Assembly: GCF_005116465.1 (NCBI RefSeq)
Contig: NZ_SWBM01000001.1
Coordinates: 1,922,001 to 1,986,000, forward strand
Direction: 5' to 3'
Length of the DNA stretch: 64,000 nucleotides
Source: Robertmurraya kyonggiensis
GTDB taxonomy: Bacteria; Bacillota; Bacilli; Bacillales; Cytobacillaceae
Positions 16,604 through 25,181 of this stretch are shown here, in pieces; the stretch's first letter is position 1, and each line of letters begins with the position of its first letter. The position numbers and the translations under genes were made by a program. Under the pieces are notes generated by a model. It was not told the DNA's origin and did not search any database. It was given only the letters and a program-made list of their open reading frames with translations.

Positions 16604-17788
16604 TTATGATAATTCGACCACTGTCGCGACTCCTTGGCCACCGCCAATACAAAGCGTAGCAAGGCCCGTTCTCGCTTCTCTTCTCACCATTTCATGAATC
16701 AATGTTACAAGGATACGTGCTCCACTCGCACCAATTGGATGTCCAAGTGCAATTGCTCCTCCGTTCACATTTAGGATTTCCTTTTTAAAATGTAGCTCTC
16801 TGTCAACAGCGATACTTTGTGCAGCAAATGCTTCATTTGCTTCAACAAGCTCGATGTCCTCAAGGGATACTTGTGCTTTTTCAAGTGCCTTCTTCACAGC
16901 TTTTACTGGACCGATGCCCATGATACTTGGATCTACTCCTGCGCTTCCATTCCCTCTAATTGTCACAAGCGGAGTGATGATCAGCTCTTCTGCCTTTGCT
17001 TTACTCATGACAACTAGTACAGCAGCTCCATCATTGATCCCTGAAGCATTCCCTGCTGTCACAGTCCCATCCTTTTTAAAAGCTGGTCTAAGCGTCGCAA
17101 GTTTTTCAGCAGTTGTCCCTTTTTTCGGATATTCATCTGTGTCAAAAACAATTGGCTCACCCTTACGCTGCGGAATAGAAACAGAAACAATCTCATCCTG
17201 AAATCTTCCTTGGTCGATTGCTGCTTCCGTTTTTTCCTGGCTCCAAGCTGAAAATTTATCTTGTTCTACTCTCGTAATTTCATATTGAGCAGCTAAATTT
17301 TCTGCCGTAATGCCCATATGGTAGTCGTTAAAAGCACACCATAAGCCATCTGAAATCATACTGTCGATTAGCTTTTGATCACCCATACGAAAACCATCGC
17401 GCGCATTTCTTAACAGGTAGGGTGCTTGGCTCATATTTTCCATACCGCCTGCTACAACAATATCTGCATCTCCTGCGATGATTGCTTGTGTTGCTAGATG
17501 CACCGCTTTCAAACCCGAACCACATACTTTATTAATGGTCAATGCTGATACAGAGTCAGGTAGTCCTGCCTTTAGCGCGGCTTGACGTGCAGGATTTTGA
17601 CCTAGGCCTGCCTGCAACACATTTCCAAGGATTACTTCATCAACCTGTTCTGGCGTTACGCCCGCTTTTTCAAGAGCTCCTTTTATCGCAATGGCACCAA
17701 GCTCAGGTGCAGAAAACTTTGCAAGACTTCCATTAAAGCTTCCAATTGGCGTACGTACTGCACTAACTATCACTACCTCTGTTGACAT
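16604..17788 (-). CDS. Acetyl-CoA acetyltransferase (thiolase)
   Basis: A 394-residue biosynthetic-type thiolase that condenses two acetyl-CoA to acetoacetyl-CoA, or runs in reverse in degradation. The nucleophile is Cys89 in [10 protein letters not shown]. The C-terminal catalytic parts are [18 protein letters not shown] (His) and [11 protein letters not shown] (Cys). It is similar to MmgA/AtoB-type thiolases. No other mmg or beta-oxidation gene is adjacent, so the pathway is not fixed by context. It could work with the branched-chain and propionyl-CoA genes further right, but that is inference. Confidence 0.9.
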   Translation of the reverse strand: MSTEVVIVSAVRTPIGSFNGSLAKFSAPELGAIAIKGALEKAGVTPEQVDEVILGNVLQAGLGQNPARQAALKAGLPDSVSALTINKVCGSGLKAVHLATQAIIAGDADIVVAGGMENMSQAPYLLRNARDGFRMGDQKLIDSMISDGLWCAFNDYHMGITAENLAAQYEITRVEQDKFSAWSQEKTEAAIDQGRFQDEIVSVSIPQRKGEPIVFDTDEYPKKGTTAEKLATLRPAFKKDGTVTAGNASGINDGAAVLVVMSKAKAEELIITPLVTIRGNGSAGVDPSIMGIGPVKAVKKALEKAQVSLEDIELVEANEAFAAQSIAVDRELHFKKEILNVNGGAIALGHPIGASGARILVTLIHEMVRREARTGLATLCIGGGQGVATVVELS

Positions 17789-17855
17789 TCTCTCATCCCC
17801 TTTTATCTTCTTAAAATCTAAAATTCGACACGATTCAAGAAAACCCTTTCATTTT

Positions 17856-17886
17856 TGTATAACCCCTACAGTTTTTACTCAATCTA
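17856..17886 (+). promoter_or_regulatory. Candidate sigma-G promoter
   Basis: TGTATAA (17856-17862), a 17-nt spacer, and CAATCTA (17880-17886) resemble forespore promoters (TGnATA / CATnCTA). It lies 32 nt before the start of the 43-residue peptide gene. Confidence 0.5.
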
Positions 17887-17917
17887 TTTATGATGTTATT
17901 TGAAGGGAGCTATAATT

Positions 17918-18049
17918 ATGAGTCAAAAGCGAGAAAAAGGATATAGTCAAAAAGGCCGTTCTAATGCTCAAAATGTTAAGCAGACGATTGCCGCTGAAGA
18001 ACTTGAACAAGCAACCCATCCAACAAAGAGACAAAATTCTAAGCAATGA
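17918..18049 (+). CDS. 43-residue basic peptide, SASP-like
   Basis: A short gene with a strong ribosome site (GGGAG, 8 nt) and its own terminator. The peptide is hydrophilic and basic, with KGRSNAQNVKQT and a KRQNSKQ end. The NAQxVK piece recalls gamma-type small acid-soluble spore proteins, though the usual repeats are missing. The forespore-type promoter upstream supports a spore role. I do not recognise a named orthologue, so the SASP assignment is tentative. The reading frame itself is well supported. Confidence 0.6.
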   Translation: MSQKREKGYSQKGRSNAQNVKQTIAAEELEQATHPTKRQNSKQ

Positions 18050-18091
18050 AAAAGAGCAAAGACTTGGTTAATCCCGGGTCTTTGCTTTTTT
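18050..18091 (+). terminator. Terminator of the SASP-like gene
   Basis: GCAAAGAC (18056-18063) pairs with GTCTTTGC (18078-18085) and is followed by six T. It begins directly after the stop codon and may also stop the convergent DUF2085 gene. Confidence 0.85.
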
Positions 18092-18422
18092 AACCTTCAA
18101 TCCATTGGACGAACGTCCACACAATGGTAGATATCAATAATGCTTGTCCTACCCCAAAGGTTAAGCCTGTTATAAAACGCAAGGTATTCGTACTTTTTCT
18201 CCACTTCCATAATTGGGTGAAGCCATCTACGAGTAGAGGTACTGCCATTACAAACGGAACCCACAAAGGAACGACGAGTGTTGCCATTACGGCAACAGGA
18301 GCAAATAAATAACCTAGCAACATGGCCAAGCATCTCGTGCAAAGTAGCATTGGCTTCCCTTTAATATGTAAGCAACGTTCAGGGATTCGGTGACAAGGAA
18401 TAACCATCAAAATCTCTTTCAT
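18090..18422 (-). CDS. DUF2085 membrane protein
   Basis: A 110-residue protein with about three membrane helices. It carries the cysteine signature of DUF2085, CHRIPERCL and LLCTRCLAM, in the first 35 residues, followed by GYLFAPVA and VDGFTQLWKW. The paired cysteines could bind metal or form disulfides. Function is unknown. It is followed upstream (15 bp) by another small membrane protein on the same strand, with which it may be co-transcribed. Confidence 0.75.
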   Translation of the reverse strand: MKEILMVIPCHRIPERCLHIKGKPMLLCTRCLAMLLGYLFAPVAVMATLVVPLWVPFVMAVPLLVDGFTQLWKWRKSTNTLRFITGLTFGVGQALLISTIVWTFVQWIEG

Positions 18423-18437
18423 TTATGCCACCCTTTC

Positions 18438-18710
18438 CTAATTCCAGCAATCTGGAGTACAATCACAATCGAATCGTTTAGGAGATGGAATGTCGATACA
18501 TTCAAGCGGATCACAGCAATCGCTGATCCAATCACTTTTCTTTTTCTTCTCACGAGCTTTTTTTCTTTTTTCATAAAACCTAAACAACACATAGGACGCA
18601 CAAGCTCCGAGTACAGCAACCGGTCCTCCTACCAAATACGATTGGAGGAAAAGAAGGACGACTCCTGTCATTAATATCGTTTGCGAAAGTGTTAAGCCGA
18701 TGAAAAACAA
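18438..18710 (-). CDS. Small membrane protein with cysteine-rich tail, unknown
   Basis: A 90-residue protein I do not recognise. Residues 1-45 form two hydrophobic segments. A lysine-rich stretch (KRKKAREKKKK) follows, then a tail with seven cysteines: DCCDPLEC, FDCDC and PDCWN. The start is TTG at 18710, supported by GGAGG 9 nt upstream. The positive linker predicts a cytoplasmic C-terminus, where the cysteines could bind metal. The next gene downstream (DUF2085) is also a cysteine-bearing small membrane protein, so the pair may act together. Confidence 0.65.
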   Translation of the reverse strand: MFFIGLTLSQTILMTGVVLLFLQSYLVGGPVAVLGACASYVLFRFYEKRKKAREKKKKSDWISDCCDPLECIDIPSPKRFDCDCTPDCWN

Positions 18711-18799
18711 TGTGGGTTTCCTCCACTCTTGGGATAATTTAGAATTCTTTTATATTTATTATAATTCTCTTGTTAGAATAGGCAATCTGTCTTTTAATC

Positions 18800-19309
18800 T
18801 TATTCGTTTTCCCCATATAAATACGAATCAAGCACCTTCCACTGAGTAACTTTCCCGCCTTCTATTTCGAAGTTTAGCAAAAGATATCCACCTGTATGAC
18901 CATCATCAAATGGAGCAAATACCCATTCATGTGACAACACAATAATTTCGTCGTTAAGAAAATGCATTTCGCCACCTAATACACCTTTGTATGGAATGAT
19001 ATCTTCATGTCTAATTAAATCCTCTTTTATATCATCAACCTTGCCGGTAAACCCTAGATTCGTAAGTTCTGCCTGAGAGAGTGCTGGAAATTCATCTGTC
19101 GTAATTATTTGCTCTTTTACTATAGTCGCCTCTTCAACATTGTCTGATTCTTTTAACCCCTTAATCTCGTTCTGCAATTCTTGAACTTGAATCACCAGAT
19201 TTTCAATTTCTTTATTTTCTTGTGACTGGCGGGCGGTGACATTTTCTTTTTGACATCCCAGTAACACTAAACAAACGACCACAATTTGAAATAAGATTGT
19301 TTTCCGCAT
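18800..19309 (-). CDS. Putative lipoprotein, unknown function
   Basis: A 169-residue secreted lipoprotein. The signal peptide ends in the lipobox LVLLGC (Cys19), predicting lipid anchoring outside the membrane. Residues 28-55 form a short coiled coil (ENKEIENLVIQVQELQNEI). The C-terminal domain has DEIIVLSHEWVFAPFDDGHT and GGKVTQWKVLDSYLYGE, and may be a small beta-rich domain. I cannot name a family. It diverges from yqkD across a 161-bp AT-rich gap. Confidence 0.7.
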   Translation of the reverse strand: MRKTILFQIVVVCLVLLGCQKENVTARQSQENKEIENLVIQVQELQNEIKGLKESDNVEEATIVKEQIITTDEFPALSQAELTNLGFTGKVDDIKEDLIRHEDIIPYKGVLGGEMHFLNDEIIVLSHEWVFAPFDDGHTGGYLLLNFEIEGGKVTQWKVLDSYLYGENE

Positions 19310-19470
19310 CTTTTTAGCTACCTCTCCTAGAAATATTTTCCTCTTCTTTAAAATTAGACAGAGTCTCCTCTAAATCCTTTCATCAATTTGAAACATTCAA
19401 GTCGTTTTCATGTTTCAATTGCTTCTAAAATGGTAAAATTAAGTAAAAACTACTTCTTGGAGGGATCAGC

Positions 19471-20379
19471 TTGAAGAGAGCGTTCCGCTTCATTGTGTCA
19501 TTTCTATTGGCCTTTGTGACTGTAGGTATTTATTTTTCCAACCGCATTATGTATATGAAAAAGAAGGATGATGGTTTTATCCTTGATCGTGAGAAATCCG
19601 CAGGAAGGCTGGATTCGAATGTTTTTGATCGTCTTCCTAAACGAGAAATTCTGATTCCCTCCCATTTCGGCTATAACTTAAAAGCACTTGTTGTAGAACC
19701 TCATAACACCAATAAATACATGATTTTTTGCCATGGTGTGACCGAGAATAAAATGAACTCCATTAAGTATATGAATCTGTTTTTAGAGAGGGGATTTAAT
19801 GGGTTGATCTATGATCATCGAAGACATGGAGAATCTGGTGGCAAAACAACAAGCTATGGCTACTATGAAAAATTTGATTTAAAAACCATTGTGGACTGGC
19901 TAAAGCTTGACCGCGGATCTGATTTACAACTCGGGATTCACGGGGAATCAATGGGTGCTGCAACGATGCTTCTTTATGCTGGAATGATTGAGGATAGAGC
20001 AGATTTTTATATCGCAGACTGTCCATACTCTGACTTTAAAGAGCAGCTCGCCTATCGCTTAAAAACGGAAATGAAACTACCTCCAAGACTGTTGTTACCT
20101 GTTGCAGACCTCTTTATCAAAATGCGGCAACGATATTCACTAAAGGATGTCGCTCCCATTTCAGTTATTGAAAATATCGAAAAACCGATTCTTTTCATCC
20201 ATAGCAAAAAAGACGATTTTATTTTACCCACAATGACAGAAGCCCTCTATGAACAAAAGCAGGGACCGAAAAAACTCTTTATAGCCGAAAATGGTGTTCA
20301 TGCCCAGTCGTTGAATGAAAACAAGGAAGATTACGAGAAGGTAGTGGATGAATTTTTGGAGGAATATGGATTTATGTAA
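19471..20379 (+). CDS. yqkD: Alpha/beta hydrolase YqkD
   Basis: A 302-residue alpha/beta hydrolase with an N-terminal hydrophobic segment (residues 5-22) that probably anchors or exports it. The catalytic Ser160 is in HGESMGA. Asp248 in HSKKDD and His277 in NGVHAQS complete the triad. The oxyanion strand is MIFCHGVTENK. The substrate is unknown. The start is TTG at 19471, with GGAGG 7 nt upstream. A strong terminator follows. Position matches B. subtilis yqkD. Confidence 0.85.
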   Translation: MKRAFRFIVSFLLAFVTVGIYFSNRIMYMKKKDDGFILDREKSAGRLDSNVFDRLPKREILIPSHFGYNLKALVVEPHNTNKYMIFCHGVTENKMNSIKYMNLFLERGFNGLIYDHRRHGESGGKTTSYGYYEKFDLKTIVDWLKLDRGSDLQLGIHGESMGAATMLLYAGMIEDRADFYIADCPYSDFKEQLAYRLKTEMKLPPRLLLPVADLFIKMRQRYSLKDVAPISVIENIEKPILFIHSKKDDFILPTMTEALYEQKQGPKKLFIAENGVHAQSLNENKEDYEKVVDEFLEEYGFM

Positions 20380-20380
20380 A

Positions 20381-20432
20381 AACAAAGCAGACATACCATG
20401 GCTGTCTATATGGTATGTCTGCTTTGTTTTTT
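20381..20432. terminator. Bidirectional terminator after yqkD
   Basis: 18-bp perfect stem (20381-20398 with 20411-20428) with a 12-nt loop. T-rich on the + strand and A-rich on the other side, it separates yqkD from the convergent Uma2 gene. Confidence 0.92.
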
Positions 20433-20440
20433 AGAAGGTT

Positions 20441-21003
20441 TCAAATAAATATCTGATTTAAATCTAAGTTCAACCCAGCTAAAATATCAACGGATATCGT
20501 ATCCCCTTTTGTAAAAACTCCCTGAAATTTATATTGTTCACCCGTTAAGAGATGTACTTCAACAGATTCATTTTTCGGATCAACGATCCAGTACTCTTTT
20601 ACTCCTGCTTTCTCGTAAAGCTGATACTTCTTCCAGCGATCCAACTTACTGATGAAGGTGACAGGATTTCAATGATCATGTCCGGAGCCCCATTGCAGCC
20701 TTTCTCATCAAGCTTTTCTGGATCACAGACAATCGCTAAATCTGGTTGTACAACGTTTGTTATGTCATCTTCTTCTTTGTCGTCTGTTAAAAGTCTCACA
20801 TCAAAAGGGGCAAAAAAAGCTTCACAATCCTTGCCTCTCGAAAAAATTGAAAAAGCTGTCGATAACTCTCTAAGAACCTGTTGATGCTTGCGTGAAGGCG
20901 CTGGTGACATGACGAAAATTTCACCATCAATTAACTCAAGTCGCTCTCCTTCATCCCATCCTTGATAATCAGCATACGAGTATTTCTCTTTCTCATTGGC
21001 CAT
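20441..21003 (-). pseudogene. Uma2/DUF820 family nuclease-like gene, frameshifted
   Basis: The N-terminal part (21003 leftwards) reads MANEKEKYSYADYQGW, then ELIDGEIFVMSPAPS, VQPDLAIVCDPEKL and PDMIIEILSPSS, the PD-(D/E)XK-like core of Uma2 proteins. After SPSS the frame is lost. The expected continuation SKLDRWKKYQLYEKAGVKEY and WIVDPKNESVEVH is found in another frame ending at 20441. Restoring one base near 20650 would join them into a protein of about 187 residues. It is either a recent one-base deletion or a sequencing error. Uma2 genes often occur as many scattered copies; function is uncertain. Confidence 0.8.
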
Positions 21004-21092
21004 TAAACCATCCCCTCAGCTAATACTTAACCTCATATTATCAAGCAATACTGATTCATACAAAAAGCAAACACAGGCCTCTCTCGACCTGT

Positions 21093-21419
21093 TTAATTGA
21101 TTTTATTCAAAAAACTCATTCTCGGATTTAAATACTCGCCTGGGCTCTTTAGCTGGAAGCTGTTTGTGCTTGGAGAAAAATCAATTTTAAGGTTATCGTT
21201 TAAAAAGACTTCCTTTGATTTTTCTACGTAAATCGGACCAATGCTCGTTTCGATTGCTCGATCCTCCTCATGAAGTCGATCGACAAGCCATAGTGCTGTT
21301 ACACCACTTACTACACAGCCACAGCCTTCTGTATCGTATTTCAGCTTAAGGAATCCTTCTTGTTGCCCCTTTTTTTCCGCGATTTTTTGTGCTGCTATAT
21401 CTGTAATGGTAATTTCCAT
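21093..21419 (-). CDS. yqkB: YqkB, HesB/IscA-like protein
   Basis: A 108-residue member of the iron-sulfur biogenesis fold (HesB-like) family. Recognised from LKLKYDTEGCGCVVSGVTAL, YVEKSKEVFLND and SFQLKSPGEYLNPRMSF. Only the CGC pair is conserved; the second cysteine cluster of true A-type carriers is missing, so Fe-S transfer is not certain. Gene position agrees with B. subtilis yqkB. A weak ACAGG/CCTGT hairpin follows the stop codon. Confidence 0.8.
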   Translation of the reverse strand: MEITITDIAAQKIAEKKGQQEGFLKLKYDTEGCGCVVSGVTALWLVDRLHEEDRAIETSIGPIYVEKSKEVFLNDNLKIDFSPSTNSFQLKSPGEYLNPRMSFLNKIN

Positions 21420-21476
21420 CTGTCATCCCCCTCTACTACTGTTATTGTAGCATAATCCACCTTTTCTTCCACGCTT

Positions 21477-21821
21477 CTACGCCTCGGTTAACCGCACATC
21501 AACAATCGAAGAAAGGGAAATTCGATGTACTTCCTCAAATCGGTCAAGAACATGGAGCTTTCCGTTCAGTTCATCCCAATAATGAATATGCCCAACGACC
21601 ACCTCATATTTGTGATTTTGATGGTGGGTAATCGTAACACTTTCACCAAATCCCATTGCTTCCGAAATCGTTTCGTTCATTACCTCTAAATACTGTTCAT
21701 CGACTTCCTTGATTTTTTCATAGGCATCCTCTTTCGCCCAATCGCGCAAAAGCTTCACATGCTCTGGGAGCATCATCGAGGTCCATTTCATTTTTCCACG
21801 GTCACGAATCACGCTCGTCAC
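21477..21821 (-). CDS. yqjX: YolD-like protein (YqjX type)
   Basis: A 114-residue YolD-like protein. It starts with IRDRGKMKWTSMMLPEHVKLL, typical of this family, and ends with DRFEEVHRISLSSIVDVRL. In Bacillus, YolD-like genes are usually paired with UvrX/YqjW-type Y-family polymerases, as here (4-bp gap to the polymerase). The role is unknown, but co-induction in the SOS response is likely from the shared promoter region. Confidence 0.82.
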   Translation of the reverse strand: MTSVIRDRGKMKWTSMMLPEHVKLLRDWAKEDAYEKIKEVDEQYLEVMNETISEAMGFGESVTITHHQNHKYEVVVGHIHYWDELNGKLHVLDRFEEVHRISLSSIVDVRLTEA

Positions 21822-21825
21822 CTCC

Positions 21826-23085
21826 CTACATTTTATGACCGCCGACTAGTTTCGCTCGTGCTCTTGCAGTTCCGGCATCCGTGTAAGATATTGCTCTTAG
21901 CAATGAACCTGGTCCATACCTACCTCGAATCCGATCCACTACATACCCAAGCTCTCGTTTTTTCCAAGCTCCTAAGTCAAACAGATTTAACTGAAACTCG
22001 TTGTCATCCACAATATTCCCTAAGGAAATCATAATTTGTCTGACTGTTTTTCCAGTGTAATGCTCCTCTAAAAGTTCAAGGCACACCTCATAAATCTCCA
22101 TTGTCACATTGGTCGGCTGCTCAATCGATCGGGAACGATAAAATCCCCCGCCAAATTCATTTTTGCTATAGCCAAGACCAAAGCTAATCGTTCGCCCCGC
22201 CTTCCGTTGAAGACGTGCACGTCTTGCTACTTCTTCACACATTTCAAGAACAACATGCTTTACATCTTCTTTATCCTTATAATCACGAAGCAGAATTTGG
22301 CTTTTTCCAAAACTCACCTGCCCTTCCATGATCGGAGCGCCAACCTCAGAAAGGTCCACTCCCCAGGCATGATAATAAAGCTGATTCCCCATCACACCGA
22401 ATTTCTTCTCCAGCTGTTCTAAGTCATAGCGAGCCAACTGTCCGACTGTAAAAATGCCCATGCTGTTTAACGTTTTCTCCACTCTTCTACCGATTCCCCA
22501 CATTTCTCTTAATGGGGAGACTGGCCAAAGTTTCTCGGGAACATCTTCATATGTCCATTCAGCGATTCCTTTTTTCTTGGCATCCAAATCAAGGCAGAGC
22601 TTAGCCAGGAGCATGTTTGGACCAATACCGATGGCACAGGGAAGCTGAAATTCCCTATCAATATCAATCCTAATTTTCTCTGCAATCGTTTTAGCATCTC
22701 CCCAAAGTTTCAACGCCCCATCCACTTGAATAAAACTCTCGTCTACGCTATACGTATGAATCGCTTCCTTCGGAACATAGCGATGGAATACACGGGTAAT
22801 CTCTAACGAAACCCGCATATACATACCCATCTTCGGCTCCTCAACATGGATACGTGGATCATCGGGGATTTCATAAAGTCTTGAGCCTGTTTTGATTCCA
22901 AATTCCTTTTTTAATTTCGGCGAGGAAGCAAGAACAACACTGCCCTTCTGGTCCTTCGCACCAACTACTGCAAGATAGCATTCAAGAGGATCCCAGCCTT
23001 CTATAACCGCTGTACAGCTTGCATAGAAACTCTTCATGTCGACACATAAGATATTGTTTCGGGGCATCATGCTGTAATCGACCAT
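21826..23085 (-). CDS. yqjW: Y-family DNA polymerase, YqjW/UvrX type
   Basis: A 419-residue translesion polymerase. The catalytic acidic residues are Asp16 in LCVDMKSFYAS and Asp115/Glu116 in YSVDESF. A helix-hairpin-helix follows in REMWGIGRRVEKTLNSMGI. The C-terminus has a beta-clamp-binding peptide QLNLFDLG. It is distinct from the second Y-family polymerase (DinB) at 37.7-38.9 kb. ATG at 23085 follows GAGGTGG. Two LexA-type boxes lie 33-79 bp upstream, so damage induction is expected. It is the first gene of a two-gene operon with the YolD-like partner. Confidence 0.93.
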   Translation of the reverse strand: MVDYSMMPRNNILCVDMKSFYASCTAVIEGWDPLECYLAVVGAKDQKGSVVLASSPKLKKEFGIKTGSRLYEIPDDPRIHVEEPKMGMYMRVSLEITRVFHRYVPKEAIHTYSVDESFIQVDGALKLWGDAKTIAEKIRIDIDREFQLPCAIGIGPNMLLAKLCLDLDAKKKGIAEWTYEDVPEKLWPVSPLREMWGIGRRVEKTLNSMGIFTVGQLARYDLEQLEKKFGVMGNQLYYHAWGVDLSEVGAPIMEGQVSFGKSQILLRDYKDKEDVKHVVLEMCEEVARRARLQRKAGRTISFGLGYSKNEFGGGFYRSRSIEQPTNVTMEIYEVCLELLEEHYTGKTVRQIMISLGNIVDDNEFQLNLFDLGAWKKRELGYVVDRIRGRYGPGSLLRAISYTDAGTARARAKLVGGHKM

Positions 23086-23117
23086 TCCCCTTCCACCTCA
23101 CAAGAAAAACATAAATT

Positions 23118-23131
23118 CGAACACTTGTTCT
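23118..23131. promoter_or_regulatory. LexA (SOS) box proximal to yqjW
   Basis: CGAACACTTGTTCT fits the Bacillus SOS consensus CGAAC-N4-GTTCG with one mismatch at the last base. Confidence 0.85.
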
Positions 23132-23150
23132 ATTTTATCCTAATTCTAAG

Positions 23151-23164
23151 CGAATATACGTTCG
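23151..23164. promoter_or_regulatory. LexA (SOS) box distal to yqjW
   Basis: CGAATATACGTTCG fits CGAAC-N4-GTTCG with one mismatch (T for C at position 5). It is spaced 33 bp from the proximal box, about three helical turns, which would allow two LexA dimers on one face. Confidence 0.8.
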
Positions 23165-23190
23165 ATTTCAATGGGCATTTTATGGAAATT

Positions 23191-23217
23191 AAAAAAATCA
23201 CCTCCTAGAAGGTGATT
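23191..23217 (-). terminator. Terminator of yqjP-yqjQ
   Basis: AATCACCT (23196-23203) pairs with AGGTGATT (23210-23217) and is followed on the minus strand by seven T, directly after the yqjQ stop. Confidence 0.9.
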
Positions 23218-23223
23218 CAATCG

Positions 23224-24012
23224 CTATTTCTTATTAAATGCCCTTTTTCCAAGTCGCTCAAACAAATTTGGAAAAAGTGCATAGAAGACACTACCGGCAT
23301 TCATCCAACGCGGAAGATTAATTTCTCGTCTTTTCGTTAGCATCACACCCACGATCTTTTCGGCCACATAATCAGGCTTGAGCATAATTCGCTGTACACT
23401 TTTCACGTATGTGCCCTTTTCATCAGCAATTTCAAAAAAGTTCGTCGCAATCGGACCTGGATTCACAGCCGTCACAAAAATATTAGAGTCAGCTACTTCC
23501 ATTCTCAGGCTATTTGTATACCCAAGAACCGCATGCTTTGTGGCCGAATATATACTCGATTTCGGGGTAGCAATTTTCCCTGCTTGAGAAGCCACATTGA
23601 TGATATGTCCGCTTCCCTGGGCCTTCATTTTAGGAAGCACCACAGAGGTACAAGTCATCAAACCGACAACATTGACATCAAACATTCCTTTGATCTCTTC
23701 AATCGTTGCTTCATGGACTGCCCGGAACACACCGAAACCAGCATTGTTAACGAGCACATCAATACGACCTGCTTCATCGAACGCTTCCTTAAACACACGA
23801 AGAATTTCATCTGTATTCGAAACATCCAGCCGAAACACATGAACCTCTCCAGAAAATTTCTGTTCTAATTCTTCTTTTAATGCCTCAAGCTTATCAAGAC
23901 TTCGAGCAAAAAGGTAGAGATTCGCACCTCTTTTCGCACAAAGTCGTGCTACTTCCGCTCCAATCCCCCCTGAAGCCCCCGTAATAAATATATTCTTATC
24001 TTGCAAATTCAT
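23224..24012 (-). CDS. yqjQ: Short-chain dehydrogenase/reductase YqjQ
   Basis: A 262-residue classical SDR. The Rossmann motif is FITGASGGIGAEVARL (residues 9-24), with the NNAG motif in VLVNNAGFG, catalytic Ser in INVASQAGK, and YSATK giving Tyr and Lys. The PG motif AVNPGPIATNF follows. A hydrophobic C-terminus (AGSVFYALFPNLFERLG) may contact the membrane. The substrate is unknown. It lies 9 bp after yqjP in the same operon. Confidence 0.9.
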   Translation of the reverse strand: MNLQDKNIFITGASGGIGAEVARLCAKRGANLYLFARSLDKLEALKEELEQKFSGEVHVFRLDVSNTDEILRVFKEAFDEAGRIDVLVNNAGFGVFRAVHEATIEEIKGMFDVNVVGLMTCTSVVLPKMKAQGSGHIINVASQAGKIATPKSSIYSATKHAVLGYTNSLRMEVADSNIFVTAVNPGPIATNFFEIADEKGTYVKSVQRIMLKPDYVAEKIVGVMLTKRREINLPRWMNAGSVFYALFPNLFERLGKRAFNKK

Positions 24013-24021
24013 TTCAACACC

Positions 24022-24987
24022 TCAAACTACAGTATAACGAAATACTCCATTTTCATCGTACTTCTTAATTTCCCCTAAATCGATTAAATAGTCAAATTGT
24101 CCAACTGTCTCTGACATTGTGAGTGACAACTGACGCTCGTACACCTTTGGAAAAAGCAGCTGGCATGTTTCAAAAATCGTCAATGCATCCTCTACTAAGA
24201 AATTCTTGACCTTTTGCGCTCTTTCATCCTGACTAGCTAATCTCTTATGAATCAATTCATTTTTATTATATATTTCTTCTCCATGACCTGAAAAGACCAG
24301 TTGCATCGGAATGTCTAACAGCTTTTTCAAGGATGCATTGTATTGAAGCAGCGGTTTTGGTCTATCTAGTTCACCTGGAAGCGGAGGCTCTAAAATTGGA
24401 TTGGGCGAAACATGGGCGATTAAATGATCTCCCGCAATGTAGTAGCCATCCTCTTCCCGATATAAACCAATATGGCTTTGGGCATGACCTGGCGTCTCAA
24501 TCACTTTCCAGTCTGATAATCCTAGTGGAGAATCACCTTCCACTAATAGGTCTGTCAAAGTTCGACTACAAGAATACTTCAAATCCTTCTTAAGAGCTCC
24601 CGCTGCAGGTGACAGGTAGAACTCTGGAATACCAAATTCACGAAAAGCTTTCATAAAGTACTGCTTATTCTCTTCCAAAAATGCTTCTGTCGGATTAAGC
24701 CATCTATTATTTAAAGGATGCCCATATACCGGCAAGGAAGCCGGAAAATAATCTAGTAAACCAGCATGATCCGGATGATGATGGGTTAAAATCACTTGTT
24801 CAATATCTGAAGGCTTCAAACCAAGTTCATTTAATTGAGTGGATAAAGACTGCCAAGCCTCATCTGTTTTCGGTCCTACATCAACTAAGGTTAAGCGCTC
24901 CCCTTTAACAACATATACATTCACATCTCCAACCGCAAAAGGAGTTGGAAGGATGATTTTTGCGATTCCGTTCTTCCAATCGGTCAT
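24022..24987 (-). CDS. yqjP: Metallo-beta-lactamase-fold hydrolase YqjP
   Basis: A 321-residue MBL-fold protein. Metal ligands are visible in LTHHHPDHAG (HxHxDH), ETPGHAQSHIG and AGDHLIAHVSPNP, with a last His in FSGHGEEI. The C-terminal part is helical. The family includes glyoxalase-II-like thioesterases; the substrate here is unknown. The second in-frame ATG at 24987 is preferred because GGAG lies 7 nt upstream. Operon with yqjQ, as in B. subtilis. Confidence 0.87.
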   Translation of the reverse strand: MTDWKNGIAKIILPTPFAVGDVNVYVVKGERLTLVDVGPKTDEAWQSLSTQLNELGLKPSDIEQVILTHHHPDHAGLLDYFPASLPVYGHPLNNRWLNPTEAFLEENKQYFMKAFREFGIPEFYLSPAAGALKKDLKYSCSRTLTDLLVEGDSPLGLSDWKVIETPGHAQSHIGLYREEDGYYIAGDHLIAHVSPNPILEPPLPGELDRPKPLLQYNASLKKLLDIPMQLVFSGHGEEIYNKNELIHKRLASQDERAQKVKNFLVEDALTIFETCQLLFPKVYERQLSLTMSETVGQFDYLIDLGEIKKYDENGVFRYTVV

Positions 24988-25144
24988 TTTCATTCTCCTT
25001 CAACATTATTTTTCTATAAATATTTATGTACGTTCACTTGTCAATAATTCTTATATATGAATTAGTTTACTCTTATTCAGTTTAATTGTCATTATTTTCA
25101 CATAACTTAATGTTTGAAAATTAAAACAAATAGTCTTGTTGCAC

Positions 25145-25174
25145 TTGACAGACAAGCTGTTCCTCTTGCATAAT
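25145..25174 (+). promoter_or_regulatory. Sigma-A promoter of the proI T-box transcript
   Basis: TTGACA (25145-25150) and CATAAT (25169-25174) are separated by 18 nt. Transcription would begin near 25181, just before the T-box RNA. Confidence 0.8.
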
Positions 25175-25181
25175 CACTATT

